A stretch of DNA of 55,489 bases from positions 1 to 55,489 of the forward strand of contig CACZGA010000019.1 in NCBI GenBank assembly GCA_902780585.1, given 5' to 3'. Position numbers and translations under genes: made by a program. The notes under the pieces were generated by a model. That model made no database searches. It was given only the letters and a program-made list of their open reading frames with translations, and was not told the origin of the DNA. This document shows positions 25,198 through 32,603 of this stretch, piece by piece. Position 1 is the first letter of the stretch. The number at the start of each line of letters is the position of its first letter. This stretch comes from an uncultured Erysipelotrichaceae bacterium (lineage in GTDB: Bacteria > Bacillota_I > Bacilli_A > RF39 > UBA660).

Positions 25198-25857
25198 TTA
25201 ATAGTCTAAATCAATCTTTTCATCTTCCAAATCTTTCTTATATAAATCTGTTTCTTCTCTTTCTACAACATCCAAGAAATTCTCTTTAGAAGAATCTGCT
25301 TTAAACAATGAATAATCTTCCTCTTTATAATCTAAAACATTTTCTCCAATTAAGCTTGCTAAAACTTCATTATTAAATTTAACACTTCTTAGTACACAAC
25401 TCATATTAGTAATAACATCTACTAATTCATCATGAGATACATAAGCTTCCATTTTTCCATAATGAAAAACATACTGAACAAAATATTTTGAATCTACTTC
25501 ATCTATTTGAAGATATCCAGTCTTCTTACGATAATCTAATCTTTTAGATATATAAGAACCATCTTTTTCTTCATAATCATTCTTAATTTTATGATAATAA
25601 CTAATCGCATCAATATATAAGTAATAACGATTATTATTACGATCTTGCAATATTGCATTATATTCATCTTTATCAATAAACTTAAGAGTCTTAGGTAAAT
25701 AATACTTATACCCTTCATAAAACTCATTATACATAGATACTTTTACTGATAATAGATTATCTACATTCTTCAAGAGATCATTACTATCTAACCTAGTAAC
25801 ACTACATCCTGTTATGAATAGTACAGAAATAGAAAGTAAAATCAATAGTTTTTTCAT
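25198..25857 (-). CDS. Lipoprotein of unknown function
   Basis: 219 residues. The signal peptide ends in a lipobox (VLFITGCS), so Cys18 is expected to be lipid-modified after cleavage. The mature part is charged, rich in Asp, Tyr and Lys, with several YYL/YIDAISYY strands. No domain recognised. It is the first gene of the operon leading to the acidic protein and the YtxG/YtxH-like pair (gaps 17, 13 and 3 bases), which makes the whole unit look like an envelope module. Confidence 0.75.
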   Translation of the reverse strand: MKKLLILLSISVLFITGCSVTRLDSNDLLKNVDNLLSVKVSMYNEFYEGYKYYLPKTLKFIDKDEYNAILQDRNNNRYYLYIDAISYYHKIKNDYEEKDGSYISKRLDYRKKTGYLQIDEVDSKYFVQYVFHYGKMEAYVSHDELVDVITNMSCVLRSVKFNNEVLASLIGENVLDYKEEDYSLFKADSSKENFLDVVEREETDLYKKDLEDEKIDLDY

Positions 25858-25929
25858 ATTTCACCTACTCTAAATACATTATAACATTATTTTATTAAAT
25901 CGTAAATTTTTTTCAATAGATTGACGTTT

Positions 25930-26562
25930 TTAATGACAATCTTTTTCACAACGAACATAATAAATTGGCATTCCATTCCCCGCAAACTTATCCTCATACT
26001 CCGTAGTAATAGAAGGCATATTATCTTGATGATAATCTAAATATACTTCTTTCAAAGTATAACCAGCCTCACTAAAAGAAACTAATGAATATTGAAAAAG
26101 TAAACGATTATCAGTTCTCATTTCTATTCTTTTTTTCTTAACAAATATAGATTCATACTTTTCTAAAAAAACACTACTAGATAAACGTCTTAAATGATGT
26201 CTATTTTTAGGCCAAGGATCAGAAAAATTTAAATAAATACAAGTTACTTCATAATCAAATATATCTTGAATAATATTCGCATCAGCCCTAACCATTACTA
26301 AATTATCTAATTTCTTATCAATCTTTTGTAATGCTTTTGCTACAACGCTATCATACTTTTCAATTCCAATATAATTAATGTCTGGATTATTTAAAGCATT
26401 TTCTACAATAAATTTTCCTTTTCCCATCCCAATCTCTACATAAATGGGATTATCATTATTAAAATACTCTTTCCACTTACCTTTATAATTAGTAGGATTA
26501 ACAATAAGAGAATCTGATTCTCTCATAATTTCTTCTTTATTTTTAACATTTCTTAAACGCAT
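25930..26562 (-). CDS. trmB: tRNA (guanine-N7-)-methyltransferase
   Basis: Methylates G46 in the variable loop of tRNAs using S-adenosylmethionine. Motifs seen: the SAM-binding VEIGMGKGKFI, the acidic residue of YIGIEKYDSV, and the family signature NFSDPWPKNRHHLRRLSS. The C-terminal TEYEDKFAGNGMPIYYVRC is typical. 210 residues is normal. It is monocistronic and divergent from the FemAB pair. A promoter for trmB presumably lies in the 117 bases between the divergent starts. Confidence 0.94.
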   Translation of the reverse strand: MRLRNVKNKEEIMRESDSLIVNPTNYKGKWKEYFNNDNPIYVEIGMGKGKFIVENALNNPDINYIGIEKYDSVVAKALQKIDKKLDNLVMVRADANIIQDIFDYEVTCIYLNFSDPWPKNRHHLRRLSSSVFLEKYESIFVKKKRIEMRTDNRLLFQYSLVSFSEAGYTLKEVYLDYHQDNMPSITTEYEDKFAGNGMPIYYVRCEKDCH

Positions 26563-26679
26563 AGTATCACCTAATTTCTTATTCTAACATAATTTAAAGA
26601 ATTCTGCATTTTTTAATAAAATACTACTTATTTAAAAAAGCTATGATATACTAATAATATAAGAAAGTGAGGAAGTAAA

Positions 26680-27993
26680 ATGTTAAAACTAAATCTAGTT
26701 GAAAAAGAAAAATATGATGAATTTGTAAAAAGTCACCCAACAAAATCACATTTCCTACAATCCTTAGCTTGGGGAGAATTTTCTAAAGCCAAAAAAAATC
26801 TAACCCCCCACTATTTAGGTCTAGTAAATGAAAATGATGAAATAGTTGCGGCAACTTTATTATTAGAAAAAAAACTTCCAATGAATCTTTGTTATTTCTA
26901 TGCCCCAAGAGGCTTTGTATTAGACTTTAAAAATAAAGAATTAGTACGTACAATGACTAAAAAAGTAATAGAATATATAAAAGGCAAAAAAGCTATATTT
27001 TTAAAAATAGATCCTGATATTATAAAAACATCTATTAATTATCTAGGAGAAGAAACAGAAAACAAAGATTTTGAATCAATCTTTGACACCTTAAAAGAAT
27101 GTGGCTTTAAACATCAAGGCTTTACAAAAAACTTTGAAACAATGCAACCAAGATATACCTTTAGAATAGATTTAAATAAACCCTTAGAAGAAATAGAAAA
27201 TCACTTTTCTAAAACAACCAGACAAAGAATTGCCAAAAGTTTAAAATTAGATACTGAAGTCGTAATAGGAAATCAATCTAATATTGAAGACTTTTATTAT
27301 TTAATGACTTTAACAGAAAATAGAAAAGACTTTATTTCTTACAATAAAGATTATTACGAAACTCTTTATGAAGTATTTAATGGTAATAAAAATAGTAAAG
27401 CAACTTTATTTTTAGGGAAAGTATATATACATAAAACTATAAAAGCCCTAGAAAAAAATCTAAAAGAAATAAACAATCAAATATCTATTTTACCAATAGA
27501 TAATCTAAGTAAAAGTGCTAAAACAAAGTTAACAGAATTAACAAAACAAAAAGATAATATATTAAAAGAAATAGAAAAATATAAAGATTATAAAAAAGAG
27601 TATGGTGATGAATTAACATTAAGTGCTCATATGATTATTGAGTACGGAGATAAAGCCTGGGTACTATATGCAGGAAATCACAACATCCTGCAAGAAACAT
27701 ACGTAAACTATAATACTTATTTTGAGCATTTAAAATACTGTAAAGAAAAAGGTATTAAAATATATGATCAATTTGGTACTATAGGAGATTTAAGTGAAAA
27801 TAATCCAAGACTAGGACTTCATGAATTTAAAAAGAAATTTGGTGGAGACTACATAGAATTTATAGGAGAATGGGACTATGTCACAAATAAATTTATGTAC
27901 TTTGTATTTACAAAATTAGTTCCTTTCTATAGAAAATTAGTAAGACAAAAAAGTAAGAAGGCGTTAAAAGATGAAATTAATAAAACTGAGTAA
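26680..27993 (+). CDS. FemAB-family aminoacyl-tRNA-dependent peptidoglycan transferase (first copy)
   Basis: 437 residues. FemX/FemA/MurM proteins use charged tRNA to add amino acids to the lipid II stem peptide. Family marks: SHFLQSLAWGEF near the start, FYAPRGFVLDFKN, KIDPDI, FSKTTRQRIAKSLK, and YDQFGTIGDLSENNPRLGLHEFKKKFGGDYIEFIGEWD at the C-terminal GNAT fold. A helical coiled-coil arm lies at about 255-310, as in FemA. The amino acid transferred cannot be read from sequence. It overlaps the second copy by 23 bases; the two are tandem paralogues. Confidence 0.88.
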   Translation: MLKLNLVEKEKYDEFVKSHPTKSHFLQSLAWGEFSKAKKNLTPHYLGLVNENDEIVAATLLLEKKLPMNLCYFYAPRGFVLDFKNKELVRTMTKKVIEYIKGKKAIFLKIDPDIIKTSINYLGEETENKDFESIFDTLKECGFKHQGFTKNFETMQPRYTFRIDLNKPLEEIENHFSKTTRQRIAKSLKLDTEVVIGNQSNIEDFYYLMTLTENRKDFISYNKDYYETLYEVFNGNKNSKATLFLGKVYIHKTIKALEKNLKEINNQISILPIDNLSKSAKTKLTELTKQKDNILKEIEKYKDYKKEYGDELTLSAHMIIEYGDKAWVLYAGNHNILQETYVNYNTYFEHLKYCKEKGIKIYDQFGTIGDLSENNPRLGLHEFKKKFGGDYIEFIGEWDYVTNKFMYFVFTKLVPFYRKLVRQKSKKALKDEINKTE

Positions 27994-29272
27994 AGAAGAA
28001 TTTAAAGAGTTTGCCGACAAACATGAACAAATAACATTCCATCAAACAGAAGAATGGGCCAATTTAAAAAAAGAAAATGGTTGGGAAGCTCATTATGTAG
28101 GTTTAAAAGATGATAAAAAAATAGTTGCTGGAGCCTTAATACTTTCAAAAACTCTACCTATTATTAAAAAGAAAATGTTTTATTCCCCAAGAGGCTTCTT
28201 ATTAGACTATAAAAATAAAGAGCTTTTAAAAACATTTACAGAAGAAATAAAAAAATATGCTAAAAAAGAAAAAGCAATATTTATAAAAATAGACCCCTAT
28301 GTAGAATATCAAGAACGAGATAATAATGGAGAAATAGTAAAAGACGGGTATGAAAACAAAGAAGTAGTAGATAATCTAAAAGAATTAGGTTATAAATTCT
28401 TTGGTTTTAATTTAATGCAAGATACTCTTCAACCTAGATGGATGCATGTAATAGAAATAAATGACAGAAGCGAAGAAGAAGTTCAAAAAGACATGGAATC
28501 TAAAACTAGACAAATACTAAGAAAAAATGAAAAATCCAGTATCAAGACCCATGAAATTACAAGAGAAGAATTACCACTATTTAAAAGTATTATGGAGCAT
28601 ACTGGTGAAAGAAGAGACTTTATAGATAGACCTCTATCATACTATGAAGCTATGTGGGATAATCTACATGAATCTGGTATTTTAAAAATATTAATAGCCG
28701 ACATAGATTTTAAAGAGTATTATGAAAATACAGAAAAAGAAAAAGAAGAAATAGAAAAAAACTTAAAAGACAGAATATATAAGCACGATAATCAAATACT
28801 AAAAATGAATGAAAAAAAATATTTGTCTACTAATAAACAAGATGAAGAATCTATTGAAAGATTAACAAAACAACTTGATAAAATAAAAGAATATCAAAGT
28901 GAATATGGAGATAAAAAAACATTAGGAACTATTCTATTCCTAATATATGGCAATGAAGTATTATCATTATTTGGTGGTACAGATGATAATTTAATGCAAT
29001 TCCAATCTGCTTATACTGTACATTATGCTGGAATTAAATATGCCATAGATAATCATTATAAAAGATATAATTTCTACGGCATCACTGGAGACTTTAATAA
29101 AGATAACCCTTTATATGGACTATATCTATTTAAAAAAAGCTTTGGTGGTCATGTAGTAGAATTAGTTGGTGAATATGACTTAGTTGTTTCCTCATTCTGG
29201 TATAACACTTACAAAATAGCATTTAAACTATATCACACATTAAAGCATATAAAAAACAAGGTATTTAAATAA
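27971..29272 (+). CDS. FemAB-family aminoacyl-tRNA-dependent peptidoglycan transferase (second copy)
   Basis: 433 residues, with the same architecture as the preceding gene: ITFHQTEEWANLKK, FYSPRGFLLDYKN, KIDPYVEY, SKTRQILRKNEK, a coiled-coil arm (about residues 255-310), then YNFYGITGDFNKDNPLYGLY and KKSFGGHVVELVGEYD. Two Fem-like transferases usually act in sequence to build a two-step interpeptide bridge (FemX then FemA/B, or MurM then MurN); that is the likely arrangement here. It starts inside the first gene, so the two are coupled. A shared bidirectional terminator separates it from WXG locus 1. Confidence 0.88.
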   Translation: MKLIKLSKEEFKEFADKHEQITFHQTEEWANLKKENGWEAHYVGLKDDKKIVAGALILSKTLPIIKKKMFYSPRGFLLDYKNKELLKTFTEEIKKYAKKEKAIFIKIDPYVEYQERDNNGEIVKDGYENKEVVDNLKELGYKFFGFNLMQDTLQPRWMHVIEINDRSEEEVQKDMESKTRQILRKNEKSSIKTHEITREELPLFKSIMEHTGERRDFIDRPLSYYEAMWDNLHESGILKILIADIDFKEYYENTEKEKEEIEKNLKDRIYKHDNQILKMNEKKYLSTNKQDEESIERLTKQLDKIKEYQSEYGDKKTLGTILFLIYGNEVLSLFGGTDDNLMQFQSAYTVHYAGIKYAIDNHYKRYNFYGITGDFNKDNPLYGLYLFKKSFGGHVVELVGEYDLVVSSFWYNTYKIAFKLYHTLKHIKNKVFK

Positions 29273-29287
29273 CACCTTGTTTTTTTA
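29251..29287. terminator. Bidirectional terminator
   Basis: ACAAGGT/ACCTTGT hairpin with T-runs on both strands, overlapping the end of the second FemAB gene and the end of WXG locus 1. Confidence 0.75.
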
Positions 29288-29596
29288 ACTTGGAATTTGT
29301 TTTGATGCTTTAGCATCTGAAGCTTTATAATTAGCAACAGTTCTTTGAATTAAATCATCCATTTCCTCCATTTTAGCAACAAACCCATCATATTGAGCAG
29401 AAATATTTTTATACTCAGCATGAGCATCTTCAGAACCAGAACTTACCCAATGTTCCTTAAATAGAGCATTAGCCTCTTTTTCAATTGCATCAAATATATC
29501 CCTAATTGCATGTGCACATTCTCTTATTTTAGCACCATCACTACTAGCTTGATCATAATTTCCAATTTCACCTGGTTTAATAGTATTCACACCCAC
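29285..29596 (-). CDS. WXG100-like small helical protein (locus 1)
   Basis: 103 residues, starting at a GTG 7 bases after AGGAGG. Mostly alpha-helical, with a central turn HWVSSGSEDAH that resembles the W-x-G bend of ESAT-6/WXG100 proteins. It lacks the exact W-x-G triplet and has a hydrophilic helix on each side. WXG100-type proteins are substrates or adaptors of type VII secretion. It is the last gene of locus 1 and pairs with the preceding small gene. Confidence 0.65.
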   Translation of the reverse strand: MGVNTIKPGEIGNYDQASSDGAKIRECAHAIRDIFDAIEKEANALFKEHWVSSGSEDAHAEYKNISAQYDGFVAKMEEMDDLIQRTVANYKASDAKASKQIPS

Positions 29597-29607
29597 ATTA
29601 ACACCTC

Positions 29608-29922
29608 CTAACCCCAGTTTCCAAGATTACGCGCAGCGGCAGCGCTATCCTCTTCGTTATTAGCCATAATTGTACCTGCATTGCCAACCCCTATACCTAA
29701 ATCATCCAATAATCTTTGGAACCTATCAAAAACACTTTTAATTTCATCATAAGATGTATTATATTCAGTTGCAGAATCACCAGTCCAATTAGATCTTAAC
29801 GAGCTCATCAAACTTTCTAAAACATTTAAATTATGCAAAAAACCTTCAGCATTTTCTACTATTGAATCACTAGCATGATAGATTTCACCATAATCCCCAT
29901 GAAAACCAACGCCTGAACCCAT
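29608..29922 (-). CDS. WXG100-family protein (locus 1)
   Basis: 104 residues from the ATG at 29922. A GTG two codons earlier is possible; GGAG sits 10 bases before the ATG. It has a helix-turn-helix hairpin with the turn SNWTGDSATEYN (W-T-G), followed by a hydrophobic/charged heptad helix (YDEIKSVFDRFQRLLDDL). This matches the WXG100 fold of type VII secreted proteins. The first 12 residues are Gly-rich. A promoter-like sequence lies upstream in the gap before this gene, so the last two genes may be expressed separately. Confidence 0.72.
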   Translation of the reverse strand: MGSGVGFHGDYGEIYHASDSIVENAEGFLHNLNVLESLMSSLRSNWTGDSATEYNTSYDEIKSVFDRFQRLLDDLGIGVGNAGTIMANNEEDSAAAARNLGNWG

Positions 29923-29972
29923 AATCACTCATCTCCTATCCTAATAAAAATTTCTAATATCATTACAAATCA

Positions 29973-30001
29973 AGTATAATATGCTAGAGTCAAATTTACA
30001 A
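29973..30001 (-). promoter_or_regulatory. Putative internal promoter in WXG locus 1
   Basis: On the minus strand, TTGTAA (29996-30001), a 17-base spacer and TATACT (29973-29978), about 50 bases before the ATG of the 104-residue WXG100 gene. Confidence 0.45.
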
Positions 30002-30024
30002 TAGAGTTGTCAAAAGTTTACACA

Positions 30025-30315
30025 CTAAATATCCATGCTAGCAAACTCTTCCTCTAATTTTTGAATAGCATTAGCCGATTCAACTACATAATCCCCAATA
30101 GCTTTTAAATACTCAGCATCAGACTGAGACTGAACAGCTTGAGAATTTAAAGAACTACTAAAACTAGATTTTGCAGTTCCCTGAGACCAACCAGATAGAG
30201 TTGATTCAGCATCCTGAGCATAAGATGAAATCGTTTTAGTCATACTATCGGCATTTTGACGAATTTTTTCACCTGCATCTACTACTTTTTCATAATCACA
30301 AACAAACTTTGCCAT
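30025..30315 (-). CDS. WXG100-family protein (locus 1)
   Basis: 96 residues. The turn is LSGWSQGTAKSSF (W-S-Q-G, one residue longer than W-x-G), between a Lys/Ser-rich helix and a helix ending EEFASMDI. It is the size and fold expected of an ESAT-6/WXG100 protein, and the ending resembles the C-terminal YxxxD/E-type signal only loosely. The start codon overlaps the stop of the 411-residue gene (TAATG), so they are coupled. It is the third gene of locus 1. Confidence 0.75.
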   Translation of the reverse strand: MAKFVCDYEKVVDAGEKIRQNADSMTKTISSYAQDAESTLSGWSQGTAKSSFSSSLNSQAVQSQSDAEYLKAIGDYVVESANAIQKLEEEFASMDI

Positions 30316-31550
30316 TATATAATGGTACCCCCTTCATCCAATTTTTCTATACGATCATCAACAAAACTTGCATTTGAATTATCTGAAGCAGTTTCGTTTG
30401 ATGTATTTCCAACCACTTCACCAGTAGTTCCACTAGCATTCTGATTTAAAGATTCCTTTATAGTATCTGTCATACTAGCCACAGTACTTTTTTCAGTATT
30501 TGCAGTACCAGTAGATTCTCCATCCGTAGAAGTTTTTTCACCATTAGCATTATCTGTTGTATTTCCTTCCTGAGCAGAAGCATCAATTGTAGTACCAATT
30601 GTTCCATCAGTGCTTTTTTCTTCACCAGTTTCTTTTGAGACAGTACCTTTTTGAGGAGTAGTTCCATCACTAGTTTTTTCAACAGTACTCTTATCAGTAG
30701 ATGTCTCAGTACCAGATACTAATGCATCAGTCTTACTTACTTCTGCTATATTACCTCTATTTTTAACTTCTTTAACATTATTATATAAATTTTTATAATC
30801 ATCAATTGCTACTGGAGTTTTATTATTAGGATCCATAATAAACGTAATTGTATTCTTAGAATCTTTACTAGTTGTAGTTGTTGCAACAACAAATTCAACT
30901 ACACTACCATCTTCTTTAACAAACGATAAAACATCTCCAACATTAGCAATAGATTTATCACATGCAATTAAATAACGTGAACCGATCTTCAAGTACCCTT
31001 CTGAAGTGGCTTTACTTTCATTTAATAATTGAATCGTTGGTAAAGTCACTTGATCAGTAGCTAAATATGCACAAGCAGCTGTGCTAAGAAGAACAGATTC
31101 CCGATCTTTTGTAGGGTCAGTAACAAGGCCATCTGCAATAACAAAGTTATCAGCATTATAAGAGCCTCCGCCTCCGTAACTTCCGCCTCCGTAACTTCCG
31201 CCACCGCCGTAGCCACCTCCGCCATAACTTTCAAGACCTTTTCCACCAGACGCTTGACTTTGCATACGTGCTTTTTCAGCTGGAGACATAAACTCATTCT
31301 GTTGTAAAGCTGTATGTGAAGTTACTACTGCTTCCATATAACCAGAAGAATTACTAACTTTTGTTGCACAAGCCTCAATATTTTGAGCAATAACATCTCT
31401 TGCCCCAGCAAAATTAAAAGACTCCTCAGTATCAGTATCTACAACATAACTAGCTACTGCACCAGCTATATCATTTAATTGGGAACTAATAGATTTTGTA
31501 GAACCAGAACCTGTAGTTACTATCTCAGTATCTAAAACAAATAAAGCCAT
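30315..31550 (-). CDS. Large secreted-type protein with a Gly/Tyr repeat (locus 1)
   Basis: 411 residues, no signal peptide or membrane helix, starting MALFVLDTEIVTTG. Residues 1-95 are helical. Residues 109-131 are a Gly/Ser/Tyr repeat. Residues about 150-245 form a beta-rich domain (LKIGSRYLIACDKSI, NVGDVLSFVKEDGSVVEF) that reminds me of the double-psi beta-barrel domains found beside NlpC/P60 enzymes. The last 140 residues are a Ser/Thr/Asn/Glu-rich tail. It is placed between an NlpC/P60-type protein and a WXG100 protein, so export by the same WXG-dependent route is likely. Function unknown. Confidence 0.68.
   Translation of the reverse strand: MALFVLDTEIVTTGSGSTKSISSQLNDIAGAVASYVVDTDTEESFNFAGARDVIAQNIEACATKVSNSSGYMEAVVTSHTALQQNEFMSPAEKARMQSQASGGKGLESYGGGGYGGGGSYGGGSYGGGGSYNADNFVIADGLVTDPTKDRESVLLSTAACAYLATDQVTLPTIQLLNESKATSEGYLKIGSRYLIACDKSIANVGDVLSFVKEDGSVVEFVVATTTTSKDSKNTITFIMDPNNKTPVAIDDYKNLYNNVKEVKNRGNIAEVSKTDALVSGTETSTDKSTVEKTSDGTTPQKGTVSKETGEEKSTDGTIGTTIDASAQEGNTTDNANGEKTSTDGESTGTANTEKSTVASMTDTIKESLNQNASGTTGEVVGNTSNETASDNSNASFVDDRIEKLDEGGTII
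31158..31226 (-). repeat. Gly-Gly-Ser-Tyr coding repeat
   Basis: Encodes residues 109-131 of the 411-residue protein as repeats of GGGSYGGG type. The DNA repeats TCCGCCTCCGTAAC on the plus strand and is conspicuously GC-rich against the AT-rich surroundings. Confidence 0.8.
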
Positions 31551-31561
31551 AAACTCCCCTC

Positions 31562-32524
31562 CTAACCGCCAGTACTTTCTGAGTTAACATTTTTGTTGCC
31601 AACATAATGTAAAACACCATCCCAATGGTGACCAGAAGTCTTAATATTAATCTCTCTACCACTAGGATCTCCTACAGAACCACTATAATCAGAATGTGCC
31701 CCAACATTTAAATACTCTCCATTTGAACCCTTACCATAATACATCTCAGTATGAGAATCTTCATCCAAAAAAATATCCCCTGGATATATATACCTAACTT
31801 CACTCATAGGAATCCATTCAAACTGGCCTGACGCTAAAAAAGCCTTTTTCATATTATAAGTTGTATTAGCACCATACTTAGATCTAACAGGTACACCTGC
31901 AGCTTCATATGCTGCAATAACTAATGAAGAACAATCAAAGTCAGTTCCCCCAACAAATGAACGTCTAGGTTGTGAATAACCATGGCTATCATCATTAGCA
32001 ATATCTACTGCCCATGCCAATGCCGCTTTATTAGCATCCCCAGAAACAGCTGATCTAACAGCACTATTAATACTTTCAGCCAATCCATTTGGTATCTCAC
32101 TAGAAGCAGCATAAGAAATTGTAGAAGCAGATAATTTAGGAGAACTTGCTTCCTCTAAATAAGATTTTATTGAAGACCGCAAAGAATCAACTTGACTACT
32201 AAATGTTTCTACATGCTTATGATACATATTAGCCTTACTTGTATCATTACACCTAATTGCCTCTTGTTCATTAGACTTAGCATTTTTTAAATTATCCTTA
32301 GCAACTACAAAATTTGCATATGCATCTACTGCTGAGGCAAAAGCAGCCATTTGTTTTTTTATAGTTCCACCATATTCAGATGCAAAAGTCTCACCTTTAT
32401 TAACTAAATTATCATGAGAAAGACCTTTCCAACCACCAGAAGTATTACCAATTTCAGACTGATAGTTATTTAAACATTCCTGAAAAGAACTTAAATGTCC
32501 ATTTACCGTACCACTAGTTACCAT
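31562..32524 (-). CDS. WXG-type secreted peptidoglycan hydrolase (NlpC/P60-like)
   Basis: 320 residues. The N-terminus is a WXG hairpin (turn SGGWKGLSHDN, W32-K-G34), a long helical linker covers residues about 55-125, and the C-terminal 140 residues form a cysteine peptidase domain. Its catalytic Cys is in DFDCSSLVIAAYEAAG (Cys198). The His is in DSHTEMYYGKG (His258), with a further HHW near the end. It lacks a Sec signal, so export through the type VII pathway using the WXG head is likely. It probably cleaves muropeptides. It is the first gene of locus 1, with AAGGAAGG before its ATG. Confidence 0.82.
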   Translation of the reverse strand: MVTSGTVNGHLSSFQECLNNYQSEIGNTSGGWKGLSHDNLVNKGETFASEYGGTIKKQMAAFASAVDAYANFVVAKDNLKNAKSNEQEAIRCNDTSKANMYHKHVETFSSQVDSLRSSIKSYLEEASSPKLSASTISYAASSEIPNGLAESINSAVRSAVSGDANKAALAWAVDIANDDSHGYSQPRRSFVGGTDFDCSSLVIAAYEAAGVPVRSKYGANTTYNMKKAFLASGQFEWIPMSEVRYIYPGDIFLDEDSHTEMYYGKGSNGEYLNVGAHSDYSGSVGDPSGREINIKTSGHHWDGVLHYVGNKNVNSESTGG

Positions 32525-32603
32525 TTTTTCGACCTTCCTTCACTATAATACAATTTTATCATTGATTAATAAAGAATTCATTATTTTTTTTAAATTTTAC
32601 ATA

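Noticed and set aside
31061-31297. Leu/Val/Ala-rich frame crossing the Gly/Tyr repeat
   Set aside because: It is another frame of the repetitive DNA in the 411-residue gene; apparent VTEAEVTEAE repeats are a by-product of the GC-rich repeat.
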